The notes beneath the pieces were generated by a model, which was given only the letters and a program-made list of their open reading frames with translations, did not search any database and had not been told where the DNA came from. Shown here piece after piece: positions 24,301 through 31,398 of a DNA stretch of 64,000 nt (the stretch's first letter is position 1; every line of letters begins with the position of its first letter). Origin of the DNA: a virus; IMG/VR virus record IMGVR_UViG_3300036770_001342, positions 1-64,000 of that record, one strand, 5' to 3'. Both the position numbers and the translations under genes were made by a program.

Positions 24301-24619
24301 TTATATTTTTACGTCTAACTGGTTCAACGTCTGTTCTATAGACTAATACTTCGCTGTCGTTTTTACTACAAAGCCATGTACCGCTATCTTTCTGATGTTG
24401 ACTAGGCCAAATATTGTTATGATCTTGAGTCCATACTTGATCATCATCAAGAAAATCAAAATCGAAATCCCAGTCAAAGTTTGTATAGTCACAATATTCG
24501 TTGACTATCCAAAAATGTTCCGTAGTGGCTTGATTTCTAGCATCATCTAGATTTTTTGCAGGCTTCTCTCTTGGATGGACGTTTGGTTTTTGTCCGTAAT
24601 AAAAGACATCACGTAACAT
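18326..24619 (-). CDS. Giant repeat protein of glycosyltransferase-like origin
   Basis: 2097 residues. After about 120 residues come about 19 full and several partial copies of a 65-residue unit with core FDFSWRPDPREPAYIYVWGN, then (P)TLEYHCPGATEKKYM and a short linker. From about residue 1400 the units become irregular (FEFNFYPSP...HVFGTQW; FDFTYICDP...HVFA). The last 250 residues (LDIVFLSNGEP, RVDGVNGRVQAYQAAAEASQTQW, DPYNTWRTAFREVIKL) match the glycosyltransferase-like protein at 42808-43761 but lack its DGDN motif. It may be a large scaffold or multi-site carbohydrate-binding protein. It is the first gene of the glycan island and is translationally coupled to speD. Confidence 0.75.
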   Translation of the reverse strand: MLRDVFYYGQKPNVHPREKPAKNLDDARNQATTEHFWIVNEYCDYTNFDWDFDFDFLDDDQVWTQDHNNIWPSQHQKDSGTWLCSKNDSEVLVYRTDVEPVRRKNIKTDNWKINELIDETTFDFSWHPDPTSPPYIYAWGCRYFPATHKAVVEYVIEGATDYKYVDGLVELMPDYTKWKIVESVDKNTFDFRWRPDPKSPPYIYVWGNQHYSAEVMPTIEYHVDGATERKYIDHTLWHVKLSIDKTNFKVYDEIENFDFSWRPDPGSPPYIYVWGNKWISAELQPTLEYHCQGATEKKYMTELISVLPKTSCWKIFESIDKNNFDLTWRPDPREPAYIYVWGNKYVEAELHPTLEYHCPESTERKYMGNDVPVLPETDRWVEVQPIDKSTFDLSWRPDPREPAYIYVWGNKYVPAEVQSTLEYHCPGATEKKYMTELVGVLPNYDCWNILYNIDKSSFDFCWRPDPTSPPYIYAWGNKYFDAATSPTVEYIVPGATEYKYMSELVTLLPNFENWVENQNIDRTKFDFAWRPNPKDPPYIYAWGNKFVPVEMQPTLEYHVSGATDYKYMGDVEVLPQYERWVIHQEIDTNKFDLSWRPDPREPAYIYIWGNKYIPAELQPTLEYHCPGATEKKYMQEHVPVIQEKDRWTIVQEIDKTKFDLAWRPDPREPAYIYVWGNKYIPGEVKPTLIYKVPNATETKYMGNIDVLPELDRWKIYEGIDTEKFDLSWRPDPNEPAYIYVWGNKYVAGELQPTLEYYCDNAIEKKYMGIVPVTVQVDRWRTYHNVDTDLFDMTWRPDPREPAYIYVWGNKYVNAELRPTLEYITPGATEKKYMQELVPLKPDYKNYQIYYPVTDFDFTWMPDPREPAYIYTWGNQHVPAEVSPTIEYIVEGATERKFMGIVQVTADYTKWQTHQKTRNFDYSWVPDPTSEPYIYIWGNKYIPGEKIPTVTYTVEGATEVKYMGNDVDVEPEWDRWKIYLPVDKSFDFSWRPNPNEPPFIYVWGNKHVKGELRPTLEYIVPGATEKKYMGNVEIVPQWDNWTITQQPANFDFTWMPDPREPAYIYVWGNKYIPGEKKPTVTYHTPGATEIKYMGNNLEVEPEWDKWKILIPVDKSSFDFSWRPDPSEPAFIYVWGNQSNSAETEPTIEYYCEGLDSEPVRKYMDNMVAKTLPMSECWEICVPVEEFDFSWRPNPGAPPYIYVFGNQWNAAEVEKTVLYKVPGATEYNYVQDVIAKVSPVHEYWKVLLPVDNFDFTWRPNPNDPPYIYVFGNQWNPVELQHTLEYHVPGATEYKYLDSKAYLKANYNNGLWKNLIPVEYFDYSWVPDPREPSLIYVFGNKWNDAATEPSVEYHMEGATERKYLDTLVATPGIDMKLWSVYNADDLENFDFSWRPNPHSPPQIYQWEDNGPRYTVPDAVDIVYMPRTNAQVIKKKDIPKYYIQTTLDDLIKQHPDEEFWALNPDLTYEGFDFSWKPNSQNFRHVNVFGNENAKDTQTYYINGPMYMSGYREYNYVTEQQVYIKETNLSIFFIDRNNIDSKHRYEELQKRFPNIIKTRFFNSWVETISRCIRKSKTNLFWVVNSEYDYSNFEFNFYPSPWQMQMVHVFGTQWSHWGNTYLINGSTFNDDTKYVKIIEHLQNLNFVKDKTTTATDCLYDVYLIDHGNKETSIILENLANKTNKEIKIVKYVDSYLSTFKKLLDTLETKKEHYIWICSSVCNYDNFDFTYICDPFAKENLHVFASDRQKFGDTFLIDVNKLRSAISELSYLEDFNKVNYVTHNKAHRIAPPIYTIDDDTHSNSWKIEYDFPYAVMKNSDNDIQIDYREPLNLWASHTKNIEILTTGGSVIVVPKQVKFYIQDQLYDYPYIAKASRLTNSKPLDIVFLSNGEPQSDENYEHLLKVTKGLPNRVVRVDGVNGRVQAYQAAAEASQTQWMFTVFAKLKVNNDFDWNWQPDRLQSPKHYIFNAINPVNGLVYGHQAMIAYNKKLTLNNKGRGLDFTLDDPHTVVDMLSGVAEFNTDPYNTWRTAFREVIKLKSDYKDVSFDRLKIWLTVAEGKYAQDCLQGAKDGVEYYDMVGGDFDKLKLSYEWDWLKEYYNRKYK
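20400..24260 (-). repeat. Tandem DNA repeats (about 200 bp) within the giant repeat gene
   Basis: Some units are nearly identical at DNA level, for example the segments around 22200-22240 and 22597-22637, and those around 23395-23440 and 23590-23635. Repeat period is about 195-205 nt, in frame. Unequal exchange or gene conversion between units is the simple explanation. Confidence 0.85.
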
Positions 24620-24627
24620 GAAACTAC

Positions 24628-26112
24628 TTATGAAACAACTTTTAGATTATAAAGTTTCTCAAAACGGTCGGCATCACTGCGATCATTGACCATTGGCTCG
24701 CCGCGAATATTCAATGATGTATTGAGCAACATAGGACATCCTGTTTCTTGATACCAGGCTTCTAAGAGTTGTCGTATCCCAGATCCATCTTTAGGCACTG
24801 TCTGTACACGACTAGTATTGTCGAAATGGCTAATAGCAGGATAAAGGTCAGGATGCTTGCAACTAGCGATGACTTGCATATACCTACTATCAATCCAATT
24901 ACGAGGCATATCGAAATACTGATGTACATGCTCTTCCAGAATGACTGGTGCAAATGGTCTGAACTTTTGTCTGCGCTTGATTTCATTTACTTTGTCCTTA
25001 ATTTCAGGACCCCTCGGATCTGCTAGTAACGATCTATTGCCCAATGCGCGAGGTCCAAACTCTGCGCGACCGCTAGCAACACCTACCATCTTATTTTTAC
25101 TTAATTCTTTAATAACTTCTTTGACTGGATATGGGCCTTTAATATTTGTACCTAAAAAAGCATCTGTCCAGTTTAATTTCTTACCATAACCTAGTGCGGC
25201 TGCTCCTAGACTATTACCCGCATCACCCGGGTTAGGCATGATCCATATGTTCTTGTAGTATTTTCCTAACAATCTATTTGCAAGACAGTTTAATGCTACA
25301 CCGCCGCCATATACTAAATTACTACTATTTCCAATACGTTTGGCTCTCATCATAACTTTTTCAACAAGTGTTTCGCAAACTAATTGTGCGCTAGCAGCAA
25401 TGTCCATATCATCTGCTTTTGATAACCAGCCTTCTGAATCTAAACCCGTATGTAAATTATATTTAAATTCCAAATCTTCAAGATTTGACAAATAATGACT
25501 TGCCATACGATTAGCATATGTTGGTTTACCGTATGCTGCCATACCCATAAGTATGTACTCTTCATCCATTGGTCGTAGGCCCACACGCTGCGTCATAGCA
25601 CTATAGAACATACCTATGCTGTTAGGATATTTCTTACTCCACAATTTTGTATAATGTGCCGTACCGTTATTATCGTAACATGCATCCCATATACTGATAC
25701 AGTCCATTTCACCGATAGCATCTATGATGACTACTGTAGCATGATTGAAAGGACTTGTTTGAAATCCTGCGGCTGCGTGTGTCTTGTGATGCACATGTGT
25801 TTTGATCGGCATGTCGCCGAACTTTTCATATAAATCAGGACCTATAATTTGCTTGACACTCAATGGTCCAATAGGTTGACCTGCTCGAAATTGACGTATT
25901 GCCTTTAACCATGGTTTTTCATAATAATTTAGTTGGTAGTTGCTATTAACTACATATTTCATGGCTTCATCTATGATTCCTTCACATAGATCAGCATCAT
26001 GTTTCTTCTTGCTATAACGTTCACTATGTGCTGCAAACACTATATTGCCGGTATCACTAACAATACTCAATCCGGCATCATGAAAACCACAACTTAGCCC
26101 TATGTACATCAT
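24628..26112 (-). CDS. Carbamoyltransferase (NodU/CmcH/TobZ family)
   Basis: 494 residues from MMYIGLSCGFHDAG; the frame extends to 26169 but the start at 26112 gives an ATGA overlap with the dehydrogenase. The N-terminal Kae1-like domain has HHKTHAAAGF (108-117) and VYGGGVALNCLANRLL, which hold metal and nucleotide. The C-terminal domain has GRAEFGPRALGNRSLLADPR and LLNTSLNIRGEP, diagnostic for the family. It transfers a carbamoyl group from carbamoyl phosphate, via carbamoyl-AMP, to a hydroxyl of a sugar or related molecule. In this island the acceptor is probably the sugar made by the neighbouring genes. Confidence 0.92.
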   Translation of the reverse strand: MMYIGLSCGFHDAGLSIVSDTGNIVFAAHSERYSKKKHDADLCEGIIDEAMKYVVNSNYQLNYYEKPWLKAIRQFRAGQPIGPLSVKQIIGPDLYEKFGDMPIKTHVHHKTHAAAGFQTSPFNHATVVIIDAIGEMDCISIWDACYDNNGTAHYTKLWSKKYPNSIGMFYSAMTQRVGLRPMDEEYILMGMAAYGKPTYANRMASHYLSNLEDLEFKYNLHTGLDSEGWLSKADDMDIAASAQLVCETLVEKVMMRAKRIGNSSNLVYGGGVALNCLANRLLGKYYKNIWIMPNPGDAGNSLGAAALGYGKKLNWTDAFLGTNIKGPYPVKEVIKELSKNKMVGVASGRAEFGPRALGNRSLLADPRGPEIKDKVNEIKRRQKFRPFAPVILEEHVHQYFDMPRNWIDSRYMQVIASCKHPDLYPAISHFDNTSRVQTVPKDGSGIRQLLEAWYQETGCPMLLNTSLNIRGEPMVNDRSDADRFEKLYNLKVVS

Positions 26113-27281
26113 CTTGTATTTCCATAATGTATTACAGTTATATTTTCTTGAGAACCTAAATTTCTCCATGGATCAATTACTACACTATTAGCGGGAAATT
26201 TAAATTCTTCTACCCATTTTTCCCAATATGCAATTAAGAATACATTTGCATTTTCAGGAATTGTAACATCATTGGTATTAGGATCATAATAAGAAATATT
26301 TCCTTTTCTAGCCTCTATGTAATGTCCTATTAATAAACTGCAACTACCATTAGTATAAGGCACAGCCGGCTTATATGATTTACCTAAGATACAAATATTG
26401 TTGCCATATTCTAGACATTTTTTTGCAATGTTGTCGCTTTGAATTTCTCTAGCCTTCATAATAGCATCAAATAAATCATAACCTAAATCTAATTTTTCAG
26501 CGAGATATCGTAAGGCAATATTGTCTCTAGGATGACATGCACCGGCGTCGCCTAGTCCTGCTTTCATATATGCTGGACCCATAATTCTATGTGTAGACTT
26601 TGCTAATGCTTGAGTAACGACATCAACATTTATATTACCGTTTTTTTCAGCAACATCTTGAATCATGTTTACAAGAGCAAGTTTAGTTGAAATAAATGTG
26701 TTGTAGAAAATCTTAATTGATTCTGCTTCGTCCCACGTGCCTACTTCATAACGAGGATTGTTTTCCATAAACACTTTATAAAAATCAATTAATTCTTGAG
26801 CATCACCTGTCAGACTTCCATCTTCTGTACCTATAATAACCATTTCTGGATTTACCATATCCCACTTTACAGTACCCATAGCAATTAGATATGGGTTATA
26901 GATGAAACGTGCGTTAGTGATACAAGGACGTAATTGACTTCTTACTGTGCCGGGTAGTACAGTGCTTATTAACACTACTAGTTGGTTAGATTTAGCGAAT
27001 TGATTTACTTGTGTTAGAATGTTCTTGACTATTGTATAATCAAAGTCTTTATTAGGCAAATGACTAGTGGGAGTTTCCCCGCCGTATATAGGATCATGTG
27101 GAGTAGGAGCAGCGATGAAAATTAAATCTTTCCCGGTAACTGCTTCTTCAATGCTAGAAGCCATCTTAAAATTAGCAGGAGTTCTAGGTTCAACATCATA
27201 TCCCACTACATCATAGTGTTGTGCCATAACTTCAGCACAATCTTGTCCTAATTTGCCCACACCAATCATTGCAACTTTCAT
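26109..27281 (-). CDS. UDP-glucose/GDP-mannose dehydrogenase family enzyme
   Basis: 390 residues. GVGKLG near residues 7-12 begins the NAD-binding Rossmann domain (variant of GxGxxG), ISTVLPGTV lies at 105-113, and the catalytic cysteine is C249 in GLGDAGACHPRDN. The C-terminal domain carries GKSYKPAVPYTNGS, corresponding to the GxxxK motif. These enzymes oxidise a sugar nucleotide twice to the uronic acid. It is linked by ATGA overlaps on both sides, to the SGNH-like gene upstream and the carbamoyltransferase downstream. The sugar substrate is not readable. Confidence 0.9.
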   Translation of the reverse strand: MKVAMIGVGKLGQDCAEVMAQHYDVVGYDVEPRTPANFKMASSIEEAVTGKDLIFIAAPTPHDPIYGGETPTSHLPNKDFDYTIVKNILTQVNQFAKSNQLVVLISTVLPGTVRSQLRPCITNARFIYNPYLIAMGTVKWDMVNPEMVIIGTEDGSLTGDAQELIDFYKVFMENNPRYEVGTWDEAESIKIFYNTFISTKLALVNMIQDVAEKNGNINVDVVTQALAKSTHRIMGPAYMKAGLGDAGACHPRDNIALRYLAEKLDLGYDLFDAIMKAREIQSDNIAKKCLEYGNNICILGKSYKPAVPYTNGSCSLLIGHYIEARKGNISYYDPNTNDVTIPENANVFLIAYWEKWVEEFKFPANSVVIDPWRNLGSQENITVIHYGNTR

Positions 27282-27985
27282 GTCATTATTTCCTCAATTT
27301 TTTTATTTATTTTTTCTAATAACCAATTATTAATTAAAATTTCGTGTGAAGAGGGAGGTAGATGATGATCGTCTGGCGCAACTATAGGAATTTTGTTTTC
27401 TACGATATAATGATATGCACAACCTTCTACATGATTAATCTTATCTGCTAACCAAGTATAGGGCTTTATAAACAATTCTTCCGTAGGAACAAACCAAGAC
27501 CAAAATATAACAGGAACTTTAAATTGATCACATAAAAATTGCATAGTCATTATGTCTTGCATTACTTTATAATTTACCCATTTACTGACAGCAACTTGAC
27601 GCAACCAAAAATCGTCTATGTCTGATTTTTCACTTATTAACTGATACCTGCGTAAATTTTCATTATTACGGTAAGCATTAAAAGTATAACAGCCCATATC
27701 ATTTATAGATTGAGGATGGTCATACCCTATCGTATTATCTGTGTTTTCAAAATATTGTATACCTAAAGTAATTCTGCTGGGTTCTGATAACTGAATTATA
27801 ACTAAATCTAGTGTTGACTCTTTTAATATAGCGTGTAATTTCTCTATATAAAAAGAATTACCTGCTCCGGGAGAACTAGCACGTATTAAATTATACCCTA
27901 ACTTATCGCTTAAAAAGTCTGGCCAACTTTTGCCATAAAACGTATAACTATGACTATCTCCTATACATAGTACTGTTTTACTCAT
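27278..27985 (-). CDS. SGNH/GDSL-like hydrolase
   Basis: 235 residues. GDSHSYTFYG (9-18) is the nucleophile block I of the SGNH family with S11, followed by SSPGAGNSFYIEKL (the G/N blocks). DDHHLPPSSHEIL (about 204-216) has the D..H pair of block V. Such proteins are esterases or acyl-transfer enzymes; several act on O-acetylated sugars. Joined by ATGA overlaps at both ends. It is one of four SGNH-like genes in the island. Confidence 0.75.
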   Translation of the reverse strand: MSKTVLCIGDSHSYTFYGKSWPDFLSDKLGYNLIRASSPGAGNSFYIEKLHAILKESTLDLVIIQLSEPSRITLGIQYFENTDNTIGYDHPQSINDMGCYTFNAYRNNENLRRYQLISEKSDIDDFWLRQVAVSKWVNYKVMQDIMTMQFLCDQFKVPVIFWSWFVPTEELFIKPYTWLADKINHVEGCAYHYIVENKIPIVAPDDHHLPPSSHEILINNWLLEKINKKIEEIMT

Positions 27986-29085
27986 ACTGTAGTTCCATAA
28001 GTTTTCAAAAAGTGTAGTAGTTCACTGTGTTTGTTTTCATACTCATTAGACCAAAAATAGTTAAAATTATACTCTGCAATGTCATTTAATTTTATCCAAA
28101 TATTATGTTTTGTGTTTGTGTCTAAGTTACAAAAATTTTTAATTTGTTGTACAACTAATTGTAATCGATCATAGTGGTTAGTTACCATATCATATGATTC
28201 ATCTATAATACCATCAAATGTTTTAAATCCTAAATCTTTAAGTTTTTGTAAACTATGAGGTGGTGCTAATAAGATAAAGGCATGTTTATATGCGATGGCA
28301 GAATATATTTTTTCTGTAAAGAAAATTTCCGGTTCATACCAATTACTTTCAGTGATTACACTTATTCTACTTTCTAAAAATCTTTTCGTTCGTAATTCAT
28401 CTTGAGTACTATCTTGGGGTAATCTTATGTTGTATGGATCTATCCAAAATGTTTTTTGAATATAGGGTTTATATAACTCTTTTTTATCGTTAGGCAAATA
28501 GGGATCAGTCTCACAAAACTGTAGACTTGTTAACATGAACGGTACTTCGTCATTAAAGTTAGGATTAAAACTAACATAACCGTTATCAATAATATTGTTT
28601 AATTGCAATTCTGCAATGAGTTGATATCTATGATGTTTCGGGGACCTATTGTAAGACAAAAAATCTTTTATTTTATTATTAAAATTATGAGTGTGTTCAA
28701 ATTTACTATATTTTCTCCACTTATCAATCGCAAATAAGTTTAAAAAATTATATTTGTTTTCACCTATATCTTTATAATTTAAAATTTCTGTTGATAGATA
28801 TAAATCTTTTGTAGGAAAATTAGGATATTTGTTTATAAATTTATTAAAGATTTGATCTAGATGTTTTAAACTACCCTCATAGGGCAATACTAATACTACT
28901 TTATCACCTAAACGATAAGAACTTAAATCTACCTCGCATTCATTGTTTATATCTTGTACAGCGTATAGGTACAAATGAATTGCTGGCTTATTTGTATCTA
29001 ATACAAAAGAATGGTGTTGCGACCATTCTTGCATCCATCTAAATGCAAACTCGTCTTTATACTGTAATGTTCCATTAATAATCAT
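27982..29085 (-). CDS. Glycosyltransferase-like protein, paralogue of 15362-16459
   Basis: 367 residues. The C-terminal 170 residues match the protein at 15362-16459: FLSYNRSPKHHRYQLI, then FFTEKIYSAIAYKHAFILLAPPHSL and GFKTFDGIIDESYD. The TEK followed by a hydrophobic strand and GF-x-(T/L)-(F/Y)-D-x-I-x-D-x-SYD is the recognisable shared core and is like family-10-type glycosyltransferases. The N-terminal half differs. A sugar transferase role is inferred from that core and the neighbours. The start is tied to the small basic gene by ATGA. Confidence 0.6.
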   Translation of the reverse strand: MIINGTLQYKDEFAFRWMQEWSQHHSFVLDTNKPAIHLYLYAVQDINNECEVDLSSYRLGDKVVLVLPYEGSLKHLDQIFNKFINKYPNFPTKDLYLSTEILNYKDIGENKYNFLNLFAIDKWRKYSKFEHTHNFNNKIKDFLSYNRSPKHHRYQLIAELQLNNIIDNGYVSFNPNFNDEVPFMLTSLQFCETDPYLPNDKKELYKPYIQKTFWIDPYNIRLPQDSTQDELRTKRFLESRISVITESNWYEPEIFFTEKIYSAIAYKHAFILLAPPHSLQKLKDLGFKTFDGIIDESYDMVTNHYDRLQLVVQQIKNFCNLDTNTKHNIWIKLNDIAEYNFNYFWSNEYENKHSELLHFLKTYGTTV

Positions 29086-29201
29086 TTATAAATGAAGGGG
29101 TCTCTTTTACGCAATTCTTTTAATCTTTTGCGGTATCTAATCTCTCTGGTTATCTTACCAAAAAGTACATTAACAATAAAATTTTTAATTTTTTTAAACA
29201 T
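29082..29201 (-). CDS. Small basic protein (39 aa)
   Basis: ATG at 29201 to TGA at 29084-29082. It starts MFKKIKNFIVNVLFGKI and ends KELRKRDPFIYK. It is very basic and could be an amphipathic membrane-associated helix. AGGAGAAAAAC gives a strong ribosome-binding site, the start overlaps the aldolase gene by 8 nt, and the stop overlaps the next start as ATGA. I recall similar tails in small proteins of aquatic phage sugar clusters, but no function is known. Confidence 0.75.
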   Translation of the reverse strand: MFKKIKNFIVNVLFGKITREIRYRKRLKELRKRDPFIYK

Positions 29202-30219
29202 GTTTTTCTCCTATGCCTAGTCTATACTGATCTAGTGCTATACTGATTTCGTTGTAGAGCATTTCATTAAATGGTAATTTTTTAGTTTTTATAATATCGT
29301 TGATTATTAAAGAATATTCAGATTTATAATAATAGTGTGCGCTTACTAGAAACTTAATTTGTTCATCATCTATACCATCTACTACCCACTTACGCCATGC
29401 TCCTTGATTAAGAACATATTCTTTAAATTTTTTTAATTCGTGCGGATAATAATATCCTAGTTTATTTAACACTAGCGTATGTATATACCCTAATTGAGGG
29501 GCAATGTTAATGCTATCAATCCCTGTTTTATAATGCAATGCTGCTTGATTTTTGTTTAAGTAGTCCCCATTATGTTCCTTAAACAAAAAGTTATTATTAT
29601 GTAATCTGTTAGCAATACTTTGTGATAGTTCTACATTGAATGTGCCTATTTGGGTATGTTTAGTCAAACTACCTGTTTGATTAACTAAAAAAACTATATT
29701 TTTATATTTCTTAGCAAATTCAATCTGTTTATCAACAGTGTGCAAATTATCTAATAGATTAAGACCAGTATTATCTTCACAACCAAATTCAATTGCTATA
29801 TTTGGATTTAAAGATAAGGCATAGTCTATTAATTCTACGGCCAATGTATCTTGTTTATCCTGTTCTACTCTGCTTACATCAATGTGTATTAGATCAAAAT
29901 TATTGGTTATATCTTCTTTAATTGTTTCTTTGCAACGATGCACACTCATGTCATATGGTATTGTTTTGTCTACATCTGCAAAATTAGGGCCGCAATGATC
30001 TCTGCATATCTTAATAAGGTCTGAATTGTAAAATGAGTTAGATGTAATGTGGTTAACAAGTTCTTTAGTTTTAAAAGAGTAACCGTTGTCATAGTCAACT
30101 TGATTTCTACTTGCGATTACCATTAATGGAAACTGATAGTAATTACTATATGCTAGGCAAGCATCTACGACTTCAGGACTCATAGGTCCTATACCTAGTT
30201 TAAATTTGGACCAATCCAT
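29194..30219 (-). CDS. GatZ/KbaZ-like aldolase-family protein
   Basis: 341 residues. LMVIASRNQVDYDNGYSF (32-49) matches the IEATSNQVNQFGGY region of GatZ/KbaZ, CRDHCGPN corresponds to GGDHLGPN, DLIHIDVS to KIHLDAS, FLFKEHNGDYL to VYEAHSTDY, and the end LDQYRLG to the LRAYRYG tail. GatZ-type proteins have a TIM barrel and are partners or chaperones of class II tagatose-bisphosphate aldolase. Here it stands directly before a KdsC-like phosphatase, so it may condense or process a sugar phosphate. No separate GatY is in view. Confidence 0.75.
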   Translation of the reverse strand: MDWSKFKLGIGPMSPEVVDACLAYSNYYQFPLMVIASRNQVDYDNGYSFKTKELVNHITSNSFYNSDLIKICRDHCGPNFADVDKTIPYDMSVHRCKETIKEDITNNFDLIHIDVSRVEQDKQDTLAVELIDYALSLNPNIAIEFGCEDNTGLNLLDNLHTVDKQIEFAKKYKNIVFLVNQTGSLTKHTQIGTFNVELSQSIANRLHNNNFLFKEHNGDYLNKNQAALHYKTGIDSINIAPQLGYIHTLVLNKLGYYYPHELKKFKEYVLNQGAWRKWVVDGIDDEQIKFLVSAHYYYKSEYSLIINDIIKTKKLPFNEMLYNEISIALDQYRLGIGEKHV

Positions 30220-30682
30220 TCATCACCTTTTCAAGATAAAGACAAGCATCTAATACTGCGCCGTATCCCGATTTACTGGGAGTTACATATTTAGCAGCAT
30301 ATTTGGCCTCTTCTCTAGCATTGGCAGGAGCGATTCCTACTCTAACAGCACGTAATATAGGAGCGTCAAAAATCCCGTCTCCCATATAGGCTGTTTTATT
30401 GAAGTCTATGTTTTCCACAAACCAAAGAGAGCGTTCTTCTTCTGTTACTAAATGTAATTTATTTTCTGGGAATTTCCAGTCTTGTACTATACGTGCTTTG
30501 GTGATTTCAAATCCAGTATGATCAGCAGTAACAAATTGAATGTCGGTGATGTATTTGCGTATTAATTTTAACCCGTCTTTATCATGAGGGCCAAATATCT
30601 TATAAACTTTTCCCTGGTTACTATAAATTGAGTGACCAGTTGTTAAAACACCATCAACGTCTAAAATAAATTTGTCTAACAT
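30200..30682 (-). CDS. KdsC-like HAD phosphatase
   Basis: 160 residues, the length of 3-deoxy-manno-octulosonate-8-phosphate phosphatase. LDVDGVLTTG (7-16) has the catalytic aspartates D8 and D10, VTADH is motif II, KARIVQDW supplies the lysine region, and YMGDGIFDAPIL is motif IV. In family members the enzyme dephosphorylates ulosonic or nonulosonic acid phosphates before nucleotide activation. It overlaps the aldolase-like gene by 20 nt. The substrate is inferred from context only. Confidence 0.82.
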   Translation of the reverse strand: MLDKFILDVDGVLTTGHSIYSNQGKVYKIFGPHDKDGLKLIRKYITDIQFVTADHTGFEITKARIVQDWKFPENKLHLVTEEERSLWFVENIDFNKTAYMGDGIFDAPILRAVRVGIAPANAREEAKYAAKYVTPSKSGYGAVLDACLYLEKVMNGLVQI

Positions 30683-31398
30683 CTTTTTGCCGCAATATTC
30701 TCATATTCTTCCGCAGTAATCATCCTTCCTGTGTAGATAGCATACTGTTTTATAAATTGGTATTTATAAAATGTTTGCCCACTAACATAGTCTACATTTT
30801 TAGACTGTTCAGTTAGTTTATTAGGATTGATACTTAAATCTATTACCAATCTTGTATTTTTATGTAAAATATCAATTGGACTGTCTGTATTTACTGTTCC
30901 GTTTGCAGTGCAATTAATTAAAACTGTGCAGGAATCATGGCGGCGATCATAGTTGTTTAAACTTTTACTATACAGTTTAACATCAGTGTATCCTAATTTA
31001 CGCATGTACTTTAAGTACATATTACCCATATTTCCATTACCCAATATTATAACTGTATCTTGGGGCGTGATTTTGCTTACCGTATATATTATACCTTCTA
31101 AATCAGTATTGTAGGAATCGAATCCGTCATTGCTTTTAACTAGTGTATTACAACTATTATAAATCACTACATCTAAACTTTTGCTTTTAGAGTGTGTGAT
31201 GACACGCTGTTTAAAAGGCATGCTTACGCTTATTCCTACCGCGTCAGAAAAAAGGTTATATAACGTTTTGTCAAAGTTGTCTACATCACATCCTATAGGG
31301 GTATAACAAGCATTGATTCCATGCAACTTAAAAAAAGAGTTATAGAAATACTCTCCTTGTTTTCCGGGATGTGACGAAATACTATAAAAATTTTTCAT
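30676..31398 (-). CDS. Shikimate-dehydrogenase-like oxidoreductase
   Basis: 240 residues. The N-terminus ISSHPGKQGEYFYNSFF corresponds to the IGxPxxxSxSPxxHN region of AroE. GISVSMPFKQ (55-64) places K63 where AroE has its catalytic lysine, YNTDLEG (96-102) gives the paired aspartate, and VIILGNGNMGN (116-126) is the NAD(P)-binding turn. The family reduces dehydroshikimate or related keto acids. In a phage sugar cluster, a role in reducing a keto-sugar or quinate-like intermediate is possible. It lies between the phosphatase and the nucleotidyltransferase/kinase. Confidence 0.75.
   Translation of the reverse strand: MKNFYSISSHPGKQGEYFYNSFFKLHGINACYTPIGCDVDNFDKTLYNLFSDAVGISVSMPFKQRVITHSKSKSLDVVIYNSCNTLVKSNDGFDSYNTDLEGIIYTVSKITPQDTVIILGNGNMGNMYLKYMRKLGYTDVKLYSKSLNNYDRRHDSCTVLINCTANGTVNTDSPIDILHKNTRLVIDLSINPNKLTEQSKNVDYVSGQTFYKYQFIKQYAIYTGRMITAEEYENIAAKRC

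Noticed and set aside
24762-24986. Minus-strand 74-codon frame with hydrophobic stretches
   Set aside because: It lies wholly inside the carbamoyltransferase gene in another frame and has no support of its own.
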